In this document: positions 26,365 to 34,851 of the stretch, piece by piece
How positions within the stretch are numbered: the stretch's first letter is position 1
How the letters are laid out: every line of letters begins with the position of its first letter
Source: JAMXLO01 sp963850535
Lineage (GTDB): Bacteria; Pseudomonadota; Alphaproteobacteria; Acetobacterales; Acetobacteraceae
Reading direction: 5' to 3'
Assembly: GCA_963850535.1 (NCBI GenBank)
Contig: CAWKMC010000021.1
Span: 124,001-188,000 of the forward strand
DNA: 64,000 bases
Translations under genes and position numbers: made by a program
The notes under the pieces: model-generated
Databases searched by the model: none
What the model saw: the letters and a program-made list of their open reading frames with translations, nothing else
Told to the model about the DNA's origin: nothing

Positions 26365-27544
26365 CGAGCAGCTCCAGCGCGGCGCGCGACAGCGCCTGCA
26401 CGCCGAAGCCAATGCACCGCTCGTCGGGCTGATAAGCCGAGTTGTGCAGGCGGTCGTGCCGGCCCGGCTGCGACGAGCCGACGCGCAGCTGGAAGGCGGG
26501 GACAAGGTCGGCCATCAGGGCGAAGTCCTCGCCGCCGAGACTGGGCTCGAACTCGGCGATGGCGTCGCCAAACTGATGGCGGACGGCTGCGACGACGGGC
26601 TGAAGCACGCGTTCGTCGTTGCGCAGCGCAGGGACGCCGAGGTGGTAATTCACTTCGCACGCAACGCGCATGCCTGCATCCATGCCTGCGGCGAGCCGTT
26701 TGATCGCAGCTTCGGCAGTGACGCGTGCTTCCTCGTGCAGCGTGCGCACAGTCCCTTTGATCAGGCAGCTGTCAGGGATGATGTTGTAGGTGGTGCCTCC
26801 CTGGATCGCGCCGACGGTTACCACGGCTGGGTGCATCGGTTGCACCTCACGCGAAACCACAGTCTGCAGTTGCGCGACCAACATCGCAGCGGCGACCAGA
26901 GGATCGACAGTAGTGTGCGGATAGGCGGCGTGACCCGACTTGCCACGCACGATGATGTCGAAGCGGTCGGACGCGGCAAGACAGGCCCCATGCACATAGC
27001 CGAACGTACCGACCGGCATTTCCGGATGATTGTGGAACGCAAGTGCGAGATCGATCTTGGGATCTTCCATCAGCCCGTCGTCGATCATGGCGCGCATTCC
27101 GCCGATGCCTTCTTCCGCCGGCTGAAACACCAGCTTGACGGTGCCGGCGAGTTGCGGGGCAAGGTCCTTCAGCACCGCAGCGACGCCGAGCAGCGTAGTC
27201 GTGTGGATATCGTGGCCACAGGCGTGCATCAGGCCAGGGATCGTGCTGGCGAATGGCAGGCCGGAGGTTTCCTCGATCGGCAGCGCGTCCATGTCGGCCC
27301 GGATGGCTAACACCGGGCCCGGGCGACCGCCCTCAATCAGGCCGACCACGCCCGTCTTGCCGATGCCCGGCTGATGGGCAATGCCGAGGCGGCTCAGTTC
27401 GCGCGTGACGACCCCGGCGGTGCGGATCTCTGCGAAGCCGAGTTCGGGGTGGGCGTGGATATCGCGACGGATGTCGACCAAGGCGGGTTCGATGCGCTGG
27501 ACGACGTCGTGTATGGCTGTGGTGGGATCGTTGGGGAGGGACAT
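26360..27544 (-). CDS. M20 family amidohydrolase (hippurate/N-acyl-amino-acid hydrolase type)
   Basis: A 394-residue zinc peptidase-like enzyme. VLAIRADMDALPIEE, MHACGHDIHTTTLLG and VFQPAEEGIGGMRAMIDDG carry the metal ligands and catalytic Glu, a dimerisation domain follows (GKSGHAAYPHTTVDPLVAAA), and the final metal site is in SLGGEDFALM. ATG 27544 (MSLPND) was chosen; an upstream ATG at 27604 adds 20 residues with no domain. First gene of a probable two-gene unit with the creatininase-like gene. Confidence 0.92.
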   Translation of the reverse strand: MSLPNDPTTAIHDVVQRIEPALVDIRRDIHAHPELGFAEIRTAGVVTRELSRLGIAHQPGIGKTGVVGLIEGGRPGPVLAIRADMDALPIEETSGLPFASTIPGLMHACGHDIHTTTLLGVAAVLKDLAPQLAGTVKLVFQPAEEGIGGMRAMIDDGLMEDPKIDLALAFHNHPEMPVGTFGYVHGACLAASDRFDIIVRGKSGHAAYPHTTVDPLVAAAMLVAQLQTVVSREVQPMHPAVVTVGAIQGGTTYNIIPDSCLIKGTVRTLHEEARVTAEAAIKRLAAGMDAGMRVACEVNYHLGVPALRNDERVLQPVVAAVRHQFGDAIAEFEPSLGGEDFALMADLVPAFQLRVGSSQPGRHDRLHNSAYQPDERCIGFGVQALSRAALELLA

Positions 27545-27603
27545 GGCGTGATTTCGACCTGCGACTGGTGGGATTGACGCAGGAATAGGCGAGTAGGAGG
27601 GCA

Positions 27604-27771
27604 ATGTTCAATGCGGAACCGGCCGGGCCAGATGCTGGCTGGCTCGAAGCCAGTATCTCAGCGTTTCGCAATGAGAGATTGGTCTCGCTGGGCGAACCTG
27701 CCGCAACGGCGGACAGCATCGACAAGCCTGCGATCCGCTGGCGAGGGTTAGTGAATCTGACGCAAATTTAA
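27604..27771 (+). CDS. Possible 55-residue hypothetical protein
   Basis: ATG 27604 follows AGGAGGG at close spacing and opens 55 codons to a TAA at 27769-27771. The product is soluble, with no signal peptide (for example GWLEASISAFRNERLVSLGE) and no known relative. The stretch 27545-27873 otherwise contains only the divergent promoters of the M20 gene and the first AraC gene, and this frame may be accidental. Confidence 0.25.
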   Translation: MFNAEPAGPDAGWLEASISAFRNERLVSLGEPAATADSIDKPAIRWRGLVNLTQI

Positions 27772-27873
27772 GTACAGTCACGGAACAGCGGTTGATGGGT
27801 CGTCCTGAGTTTGCGATGGTTGCCGCTAACGAAGTGCCCACCATAGACACGTCATTAAAGTCGGAGCCAAACA

Positions 27874-28875
27874 ATGCCCGGCAGCTCGGTTCTTAGGTTC
27901 AGCGAACCGTACGAATACCAAAACGCAGTTCGTGCGGCCGCAGCAGAACTTCTGATTACATCCCCAGGGCTGTTCAAAGCGGAACTGACGCGGATCGACC
28001 TGCATCGCCTGTGGATGCAGCGAGGCCGTAAATCCTTGCCGCGCATTGCCAAAGTTGCAAATGCAACGAGCCGTCTCCCGATTCTGTTCCTCACCCACTC
28101 TCAAGGCCCACTCGTCCTGGGCCGCAAGGAGTTGTTCGCCGGTGAAATAATGATCTACGCACCGGGCAGCGAACATTATCAACGGAGTTCAGGTGAAGTC
28201 GGATGGGCCGCGATGTCATTGGCCCCAGCCGACTTCGCCGCGGCGGGGCGGGCCATAGCTGGGCGTGAGCTGGTCGCCCCTGCATTCGATTATCCGATCC
28301 GGCCGCCGCCACACCTGATTGGGCGACTTCAGCACCTCCACGAGGCTGCCGGGCAGCTGGCGGCAACTGCACCGGACATCCTCGCACATCCCGAGGTCGC
28401 CAAGGCAATAGAGCAGGAACTGGTGCGCGCAATGGTGGCCTGCCTTGTCGAGGGCACGGATGGCGAAGGCAACCATGCTGCCCATCCACGCGTGCCGGTC
28501 ATGCGACGTCTCGAGCAGTTCCTGGGCGAAAATGCCGACACGCCAGTTTACCTGGCGGAGGTTTGCACGGCGATAGGCGTGCCAGCCCGGACGCTACGGC
28601 AGCATTGCATGGACCATTTGGGCATGGGCCCGCACCAGTATTTATGGCTGCGACGGATGAATCTTGCACGCCGTTCTCTGATCCGGGCTGCACCCAAGGA
28701 GACAACTGTGGCGACGACTGCCAATAACCAAGGGTTTGCCGAGCTCGGGCGCTTTGCAGTTGCCTATCGCAAGCTGTTTGGGGAGTCCCCTTCGGCGACC
28801 CTGCGTCGGACGCCCGAGCCGCCACGCGACATGGCGGTCGAGAAGTCGAAAGTCGGATTGCCGATCCTGCCATAG
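27874..28875 (+). CDS. AraC-family transcriptional regulator 1
   Basis: A 333-residue regulator with an N-terminal AraC-binding-like domain (residues about 20-190, including LPILFLTHSQGPLVLGRKEL) and a C-terminal double helix-turn-helix (YLAEVCTAIGVPARTLRQHC; FAELGRFAVAYRKLFGESPS). The last codons overlap a 19-bp motif that recurs upstream of the DUF2092 gene. A similar second regulator follows 6 bp later. The pair heads a long same-strand block of envelope genes and is the natural candidate to control it. Confidence 0.88.
   Translation: MPGSSVLRFSEPYEYQNAVRAAAAELLITSPGLFKAELTRIDLHRLWMQRGRKSLPRIAKVANATSRLPILFLTHSQGPLVLGRKELFAGEIMIYAPGSEHYQRSSGEVGWAAMSLAPADFAAAGRAIAGRELVAPAFDYPIRPPPHLIGRLQHLHEAAGQLAATAPDILAHPEVAKAIEQELVRAMVACLVEGTDGEGNHAAHPRVPVMRRLEQFLGENADTPVYLAEVCTAIGVPARTLRQHCMDHLGMGPHQYLWLRRMNLARRSLIRAAPKETTVATTANNQGFAELGRFAVAYRKLFGESPSATLRRTPEPPRDMAVEKSKVGLPILP
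28857..28875 (+). promoter_or_regulatory. 19-bp motif, copy 1 (candidate AraC site)
   Basis: ATTGCCGATCCTGCCATAG spans the last codons and stop of AraC 1, just upstream of AraC 2. A second copy, differing at two central positions, lies at 29889-29907 upstream of the DUF2092 gene. Repetition in front of two consecutive genes points to a protein binding site rather than chance. Confidence 0.5.
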
Positions 28876-28881
28876 TCAGGG

Positions 28882-29874
28882 ATGAGCGTTTCGGCCACGC
28901 TCGACCTTCCAAAATGGTTCGGGAGTGGCACTTTGTCAGCCGCGGGCTCGAGCATCTTCACCGATGCGGACGGCTACCAAGCCAGCCTGCGTGACGTACT
29001 CGACCTGTTGGTCCTGCATCCGCAAAGCTTTCATGCGCATCTGACCTGGGTGGATTTGCCGCACGTCCGGCTGCTCCGGGCACAGGAGTCGAGCGCGCGG
29101 GTGGGCTATCTCCGACTGCCGCCTGGCGAGGTGTTCGTGTTCTTTGTCACGCGGCAAGGGGTGCCACCAGTACACGGTGGACTGGAGCTGCAATTGGGCG
29201 ATCTGATTTGGCAGAGCCACAACTGTCACCAACGGATGGCAGAAGGCAGTCAATGGGGCTCGATCGCGGTGACTGGCGACACTCTGAATTTTTTCGGACG
29301 CAGTATCGCGGGAAAGGAACTGCAGTTCCCGTCCTGGCCGCAGTCCATTCGGCCGGCGAGTGCTGATTCCCGCAATCTGCTGCGTCTGCACGGGCAAGCC
29401 GCACGTATTGCGGAGACCTGCCCCAATCGCATCATGCACCCTGAAGTCGTGCGGGCGCTGGACCAGGACCTGATCGCATTGTTGGTCAGTTGCCTCGCGA
29501 GTGCCGATGCGCGCAGCAGCAATCCGGCCAAAGAGACATCGGCGCGCGTGTGTGTGCAGTTCGAGCAGCTGCTGAGCACGGAGCCGTTTCGGCTGCTGTC
29601 GACCCGGGAGCTCTGCCAGGCGCTCGGAGCATCGGAACAAACTCTGAGAGCAAGTTGTCGGAAGGTGCTGGGAATGGGACCCGGACAGTACCAGCGGCTG
29701 AGGCGCCTCAAGCTGGTGCGTGGCGAACTCATGCATGTTGGTGCAGAACGCGCGAAGGTGGCGAAGATCATGGAACGCTACAGGTTTGCTGATCTGCAAC
29801 GCTTTGTTACGGAATACTGGCAGACGTTTGGTGAGCTGCCGCCGCTGCCCGCCCGTGTTACAAACCTGAGGTGA
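28882..29874 (+). CDS. AraC-family transcriptional regulator 2
   Basis: A 330-residue paralogue of the preceding regulator with the same layout: an N-terminal sensing domain (YQASLRDVLDLLVLHPQSF; FVFFVTRQGVPPVHGGLELQ) and C-terminal HTH pair (LCQALGASEQTLRASCRKVL; FADLQRFVTEYWQTFGELPP). The start ATG 28882 lies 6 bp after the AraC 1 stop, so they are one transcript. Tandem AraC paralogues may form heteromers or answer to two related signals. Confidence 0.88.
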   Translation: MSVSATLDLPKWFGSGTLSAAGSSIFTDADGYQASLRDVLDLLVLHPQSFHAHLTWVDLPHVRLLRAQESSARVGYLRLPPGEVFVFFVTRQGVPPVHGGLELQLGDLIWQSHNCHQRMAEGSQWGSIAVTGDTLNFFGRSIAGKELQFPSWPQSIRPASADSRNLLRLHGQAARIAETCPNRIMHPEVVRALDQDLIALLVSCLASADARSSNPAKETSARVCVQFEQLLSTEPFRLLSTRELCQALGASEQTLRASCRKVLGMGPGQYQRLRRLKLVRGELMHVGAERAKVAKIMERYRFADLQRFVTEYWQTFGELPPLPARVTNLR

Positions 29875-29888
29875 GCTTTGTCCGCGGA

Positions 29889-29907
29889 ATTGCCGATTTT
29901 GCCATAG
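29889..29907 (+). promoter_or_regulatory. 19-bp motif, copy 2 (candidate AraC site)
   Basis: ATTGCCGATTTTGCCATAG, 17 of 19 positions identical to the copy at 28857-28875. It contains two TTGCC half-sites spaced 9 bp apart, about one helical turn, as expected for an AraC monomer contacting two successive grooves. It lies 74 bp before the DUF2092 start. Confidence 0.5.
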
Positions 29908-29980
29908 CGTGCTGACTGCATCTGCTTCAGGCTGCCGAAAAGCACAACCAGGACCGTAGATGTCCTGAGGGGAGAGGTCG

Positions 29981-30778
29981 ATGTGCAGAGTTGGTGGGAC
30001 CGCGCTGGCTTTTGCCTTGTCGGCATCATCCTGTCTCCTGACAGCGACGGCCCAGACAACATCGAGTCCCTCCGGCGCACCGCCTGCATCTGTCGGCGCT
30101 CCGTCCGCGGTCGCCGAGCAGGCGAGTTTGGCGCTGAGACAAATGGCGACGTATGTTGGATCAGCCGAACAGTTCACCTTTCACGCCGACATCACGTTCG
30201 ATCACGTGCTGCCGTCTGGTCAGAAGGTGCAGTTCTCCGCGTCCGAGGAGGTAGCACTCCAACGCCCTGGCCGGCTCTATGTTGCATGGAGCGGTGATCT
30301 CGGCGACCGGCAGTTCTGGTACGACGGAAAGTCGGTCACGCTGTACGATCCGGCAACCCCCTTCTACGCCAGCGAGCCAGCGCCTGCGGAGATCGACGCA
30401 ATGTTGGACAAGTTGCTGCCGCAGCTGAATTTCTCTCCGCCGCTGGCGGACCTCATGTACTCCGATCCATATCAGCAGGTGCGCGGGAACATTCATTATG
30501 GTTTCGATATGGGGACAAATGAGATCAATAGCCGAAGCTGCCGTACATTTGCCTTTGTCGAAAAAGATGTGGACTGGCAGATCTGGATCGACACCGGACC
30601 AGAACTGGTCCCATGCAAGCTGGTGATCACTTATCGGAGCCTGCCTTCGCAGCCGCAATTCAGTGCGACATTCACCGATTGGAATTTTTCGCCGCGAATT
30701 GCCACGCCGGTGTTCACGCCGACGCTGCCGGAAGGCGTGCAGAAGATCCCATTCCGCACCGTGGCAGCGGCGAAGTAG
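29981..30778 (+). CDS. DUF2092 exported protein
   Basis: A 265-residue secreted protein. A signal peptide (ALAFALSASSCLLTATAQ) comes first; the DUF2092 domain starts near residue 45 (LALRQMATYVGSAEQFTFHA) and includes RPGRLYVAWSGDLGDRQFWYDG, YDPATPFYA and the closing TFTDWNFSPRIATPVF. The family resembles outer-membrane lipoprotein carriers (LolA-like fold) in pattern, with unknown function. It is often found beside small Gly/Gln-rich exported proteins, as here, where the next gene starts 10 bp later. Confidence 0.85.
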   Translation: MCRVGGTALAFALSASSCLLTATAQTTSSPSGAPPASVGAPSAVAEQASLALRQMATYVGSAEQFTFHADITFDHVLPSGQKVQFSASEEVALQRPGRLYVAWSGDLGDRQFWYDGKSVTLYDPATPFYASEPAPAEIDAMLDKLLPQLNFSPPLADLMYSDPYQQVRGNIHYGFDMGTNEINSRSCRTFAFVEKDVDWQIWIDTGPELVPCKLVITYRSLPSQPQFSATFTDWNFSPRIATPVFTPTLPEGVQKIPFRTVAAAK

Positions 30779-30788
30779 TGGAGAGGTG

Positions 30789-31777
30789 ATGGCCATGCGC
30801 AAGCAAGTGTCAAGCCGAAGAACATTTGCCCTCGCGCTGCTGGCTGGCATCGCCGCGGTATGTCTCGCCGCTGGCATCGAACGGGCGGCGGCGTTCCGCG
30901 GGGGTTTCGGTGGTTTTCGGGGAGGATCCGGCGGCTTTCACGGCGGAGGATTTAACGGCTTCCACTCGGGCTCCTTTAGTAGCGGCGGTGCGCGCTTCGG
31001 CGATGGAGGAGGGTTCGATCGTAGCACCGATGCCGGTTTCGGACGCGACGGATATGGCAGTATACGTAGTGCGGGAAACTTCAGCGACCATGCTGACAGC
31101 TTCCGGCAGAGCCATCCCGAAGCTCCGCACGATGCTGACCAGTTTCAGCAATCCCATCCCGACGACCGGCAGAACGCGTCGCAGTTACAGCAGAACCGCA
31201 GCAACGAGGCGAACACGTTGCAGCAGAATCGCACGAACGAAGCCAACTCTTTGCAGCAAAATCGCGACCGGGAAGCCAATTACCTGCAGTATAACCGGGT
31301 CAACACCTACAACAATTATTCGGGCTCGTGGGGCGGCTACTATTCGGGCCTGGGATTCGGTGCCGGGATGGCCATCGGCGCTACACTAGCGGTGTTGCCA
31401 GCCGCCGCCATGGCGCTCTCGGTTGCGGGCAGCCCCTATTACTACGCCAATGGCGTTTACTATGCGCCCCAAGGTGGCCAATACGCTGTTGTCCCACCGC
31501 CGCAAGGTGCCGTTGTCAACAAGCCGCCGCCATCCTGTTCCACGGTGTATCCGGCGGCACCGCAAAGCTCGACTGCGGTGGCGCGTTCTATCAGACAGTG
31601 CCGCAGGGCTACCAGGTGATCCCGCCGCCGGTGGGCGCGACTGTAACCACGCTGCCAAGTGGCGCTGTAGATGAGAATATCAAAGGTACGACCTACTTCA
31701 CTTTCGGGGGCGCCTATTACCAACCGTTCTACAGCGGCAGCAGCGTGATTTACGAAGTCGTGGCGAAGCCGGCTTAG
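30789..31777 (+). CDS. Exported Gly/Phe-rich protein with QN-rich repeats (frameshifted)
   Basis: A signal peptide (FALALLAGIAAVCLAAGIERAA) is followed by a Gly/Phe-rich stretch (FRGGFGGFRGGSGGFHGGGF), then an 11-residue repeat array with consensus NRxNEANxLQQ (residues about 130-175), a hydrophobic Gly/Ala segment and a C-terminal domain of DUF6515 type (YYYANGVYYAPQGGQYAVVP; GGAFYQTVPQGYQVIPPPVG). The frame breaks near 31550; the second frame continues to the TAG at 31775-31777. Reconstructed length is about 330 residues. The function is unknown; the composition suggests a surface or matrix-like envelope protein. Confidence 0.75.
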
Positions 31778-31785
31778 GAGGCAAT

Positions 31786-32049
31786 ATGAGTCAATCAAGG
31801 CTTCGGGCGGTGGTCTTGGTAGTGATGGCTGGGCTGACCGCGCCGGTCTTCAGTGAAGCCCAGACCCCTGGCCGCAATGGTAACAAGTCTGACTTCAAGG
31901 ACTGGCAACCAAGTCGAGGCGCGGTTTCCAACGAAGAGCACGCTGCGGGAGTTGCGCAGACGCCGGCGCAGAGGAAATCTGAAGATAGAGAGTTGCAGCA
32001 ACTCTATAACAATCTGCTCCGTCAGGAGCCGGTGCAGCCGCCCAAGTAA
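31786..32049 (+). CDS. Small exported hypothetical protein
   Basis: An 87-residue protein with a signal peptide (LRAVVLVVMAGLTAPVFSEA) and a short, hydrophilic mature part (QQLYNNLLRQEPVQPPK at the end). The ribosome binding site AGGAGG overlaps the preceding stop region, and the gene lies 8 bp after the QN-repeat gene. No family known. Confidence 0.6.
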   Translation: MSQSRLRAVVLVVMAGLTAPVFSEAQTPGRNGNKSDFKDWQPSRGAVSNEEHAAGVAQTPAQRKSEDRELQQLYNNLLRQEPVQPPK

Positions 32050-32107
32050 CGCAGCGAGGCTACTCTTAATAAAGAGGGTTTCACCATTCCTCAAAGGGGG
32101 GACGTCG

Positions 32108-32509
32108 ATGATCAGAACTCCTGTCGCCATGGCACTATCACTCGCGACCGTGACGCTCGCCACCGTGGGGACTGCTAACGCGCAGCAGCGGCCATCGCCG
32201 AAACAACCGAGTTCAGTCACGGCATATGTCGTCATGACCCCGAATGGCCCTGCAACTTGCGCCACGTGGACGCAATGGCGCGGACCGGGCGGAAATTCGA
32301 TAGATAAAGAGGGCATCCAATATTGGGCCGAGGGCTACATCTCGGGATTGGCGGCGGGAAGTCGCCACGATGTGCTCGGACAATTCCAGTTGCGGGATTT
32401 AGCGGCCTGGCTGGATCGATATTGTGCGGCCAATCCACAAACAAAGCTGCCGCAGGCGCTGAATGCGCTCGGGCGGGAAATGCTCGCCCATCCAGGAGGG
32501 AAGCTGTGA
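32108..32509 (+). CDS. Exported HdeA/Rap1a-like small protein
   Basis: A 133-residue periplasmic protein. The signal peptide (MALSLATVTLATVGTANAQ) is followed by a domain with CATWTQWR, the YWAEGYISGLAAG motif and a C-terminal DRYCAANPQTKLPQALNAL. The Cys-x(n)-GYxxG-x(n)-Cys pattern is shared by acid-stress chaperones (HdeA/B) and Rap1a/Tai immunity-like proteins; I cannot decide between them. Start ATG 32108 with a strong GGGGG upstream. The stop overlaps the next ATG by one base. Confidence 0.6.
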   Translation: MIRTPVAMALSLATVTLATVGTANAQQRPSPKQPSSVTAYVVMTPNGPATCATWTQWRGPGGNSIDKEGIQYWAEGYISGLAAGSRHDVLGQFQLRDLAAWLDRYCAANPQTKLPQALNALGREMLAHPGGKL

Positions 32510-32670
32510 TGGCACAGATGCGATCAGTCGTTGTCGGCAGGGTCCTGCCACTCGTCGTGGCTCTTGCACTAGGGTTCGCAGTGGCAGGTTGTGCGTCGGG
32601 GCCACTCGGCAGCCATGGCGTGGATTACATACCGGCGTTCGAGACCGGACCGGAGGGCGTCGGCAATTAG
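32509..32670 (+). CDS. Small lipoprotein
   Basis: A 53-residue protein: signal peptide VLPLVVALALGFAVAGC with a lipobox (VAGC) and a mature part of only about 25 residues (GSHGVDYIPAFETGPEGVGN). Starts at the ATG overlapping the previous stop and ends 2 bp before the DUF202 gene, so it is firmly within the operon. Confidence 0.62.
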   Translation: MAQMRSVVVGRVLPLVVALALGFAVAGCASGPLGSHGVDYIPAFETGPEGVGN

Positions 32671-32672
32671 CG

Positions 32673-33119
32673 GTGGCAGGCCCATCGACATTACCCGAGG
32701 GTGCCGACCGCTTCGAGGTCAGGGTGACGGCAGATAGCCACTTCGGCTGGATCCGTACCCAACTCAGCCTGGAACGCACGCTGATGTCCTGGATGCGCAC
32801 AGGCACGGCACTCATCGGCTTCGGCTTTGCCATTGTTCAGTATCTTGACCGCCTGCAGCAAACTCCAGGCGCCAATCCCGCCTATCTGCCGACCGCGCCG
32901 CGATATCTGGGGTTGTCGATGATCGCGGCTGGAGTCCTGGGTCTGCTGATTTCGATCTGGCAATATCAATGGACACTTCGCTACTTGTGGCAGGGCTCGT
33001 TTGCGTCCATAGCCGGCATAAAGCAGGAGGGAATGCAGTCCGCGGCGTTGGCTGTCGCCGTTCTGCTCATCGGTGTCGGTCTGTTCGCATTCTTCGCGGT
33101 GCTGCTTCGTCTCACATAG
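32673..33119 (+). CDS. DUF202 (YidH-like) inner-membrane protein
   Basis: A 148-residue membrane protein starting at GTG 32673. SHFGWIRTQLSLERTLMSWM followed by RTGTALIGFGFAIVQYL is the DUF202 signature; helices follow at YLGLSMIAAGVLGLLISIW and ALAVAVLLIGVGLFAFFAVL. In E. coli the DUF202 genes yidG and yidH are neighbours of the sulfatase gene yidJ, and here DUF202 again stands directly before a sulfatase, which supports a functional link of unknown kind. Confidence 0.85.
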   Translation: MAGPSTLPEGADRFEVRVTADSHFGWIRTQLSLERTLMSWMRTGTALIGFGFAIVQYLDRLQQTPGANPAYLPTAPRYLGLSMIAAGVLGLLISIWQYQWTLRYLWQGSFASIAGIKQEGMQSAALAVAVLLIGVGLFAFFAVLLRLT

Positions 33120-33179
33120 TGACAGCGCCTAACGATCCTAGATCGAATATAGCCACTCGACCAACAGGAGGAGAGCAAG

Positions 33180-34723
33180 ATGCCGGACGATAAGAAGCCA
33201 AACATCCTTGTCATTTGGGGCGACGATATCGGTATCTCGAATCTCAGCTGCTATTCGCACGGGGTCATGGGCTACCGGACGCCCAACATCGACCGCATCG
33301 CCAAGGAAGGCATGATGTTCACCGACTCGTACGGAGAACAGTCCTGCACGGCGGGGCGTTCCTCGTTCATCACGGGCCAGAGCGTCTATCGCACCGGGCT
33401 CTCCAAGGTCGGAATCCCAGGCGCGCCGGTCGGAATGAACGAGCGCATCGTGACCATTGCGGCCTGCCTCAAGAACCAAGGCTATGCAACCGGTCAGTTC
33501 GGGAAAAACCACCTCGGCGATCTCAATCACATGCTGCCGACCAACCACGGCTTCGATGAATTCTTCGGCAACCTCTATCACCTCAATGCCGAGGAAGAGC
33601 CTGAATTGCCGGACTATCCCAACGAGAAGGACTTCCCCAACTTTCGTAAGACGTTCGGACCGCGGGGAGTGATCCATTCCTGGGCGACCGATAACGACGA
33701 TGCAACCGAGGAGCCGCGCTGGGGCCGGGTCGGCAAGCAAAAGATCACCGATACCGGCCCATTGACAAAGAAACGCATGGAAACCTGCGACGATGAATTT
33801 GTCGCCGCGGCCAAGGATTTCATCAAGCGTCAGAACGATGCGGGCAAGCCATTCTTTGTCTGGCTGAACACCACGCACATGCATCTCTTCACCCACACCA
33901 AGCCCGAGAGCAGGGGACAGGCCGGTCGCTGGCAGTCGCCGTACCACGACACGATGATCGACCACGACAAGAACGTGGGCGAGATGCTCGACTATCTCGA
34001 CGAACTCGGTATCGGCGCCAACACCTTCATCATGTACTCAACCGACAACGGCCCGCACATGAACTCGTGGCCGGATGCTGCCATGACGCCGTTCCGCAGT
34101 GAGAAGAACACCAACTGGGAAGGCGCATTCCGTGTGCCGATGCTCGTGCGCTGGCCGGGCAAGATTGCGCCGGGTCAGGTCTCAAACGAGATCGTTCAGC
34201 ACCACGATTGGCTGCCGACCTTTCTCGCCATGGCGGGCGATACCGACGTGGTCGAGAAGCTGAAGGCCGGCTATCAGGCGATCGGCCGCAACTACAAGAA
34301 CCATATAGATGGCTACAATCTTCTGCCGTACCTGACTGGTGCAGTGAAGGAGAGTCCACGCAAGCTTTTCGTGTACTTCAGCGACGACGGCGACGTACTC
34401 GGGCTGCGCTACGACAACTGGAAGGTCGTATTCATGGAGCAGCGCCGCCAGGGGACGCTGGAACTTTGGTTCGAGCCGTTCATCCGGCTCAGAGGGCCAA
34501 AATTCTTCAACCTGCGCACCGACCCCTATGAGCGCGCCGACCAGACGTCCAACACCTACTGGCAGTGGTTCATGGAGCACGTGCCCATTTTGTATGGTGC
34601 GCAGGCGCTCGCGGCCAGTGGGCAGCGACGTTCAAGGAATTCCCGCCCATTCAAAAGCCAAATACCTTCACGATCGATGACGCGCTGAAAATGATCCACG
34701 AAGCCGCGGCTGGGATGCACTGA
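33180..34723 (+). CDS. Arylsulfatase 1 (type I, Cys-type; frameshifted near 3' end)
   Basis: A formylglycine-dependent sulfatase. Metal-binding DD at residues 15-16, the modification motif C56-T-A-G-R60 in YGEQSCTAGRSSFITGQ, the FGKNHLGD segment and STDNGPH are all intact. No signal peptide is present (starts MPDDKKPNILVIWGDD), so it would be cytoplasmic. The frame breaks near 34616; the shifted frame reads QWAATFKEFPPIQKPNTF and ends at TGA 34721-34723. Without the correction it would end 35 bp earlier with an unrelated tail. Reconstructed length is about 514 residues. Natural substrate unknown. Confidence 0.9.
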
Positions 34724-34728
34724 TCGAC

Positions 34729-34759
34729 TGCAGGCGGCCAGTTGCGCTGGCCGCCTGCA
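34729..34759 (+). terminator. GC-rich hairpin after arylsulfatase 1
   Basis: Perfect 13-bp inverted repeat (arm TGCAGGCGGCCAG) around a 5-base loop (TTGCG), 6 bp after the sulfatase stop. There is no T-run behind it, so it may be an attenuator or a 3' stabilising structure rather than a full intrinsic terminator. Confidence 0.55.
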
Positions 34760-34851
34760 CCGCCGCACCGACCAGAAGAACTCAGACAGGTTCCGAATGC
34801 TGTTCGCAGCCGAGGCAGGACAACCCGCCGGCCATTCGAGCGATTTCCGAT

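Noticed and set aside
28936..30177. 413-codon minus-strand frame opposite AraC 2 and DUF2092
   Set aside because: Runs across two plausible plus-strand genes and lacks any family feature.
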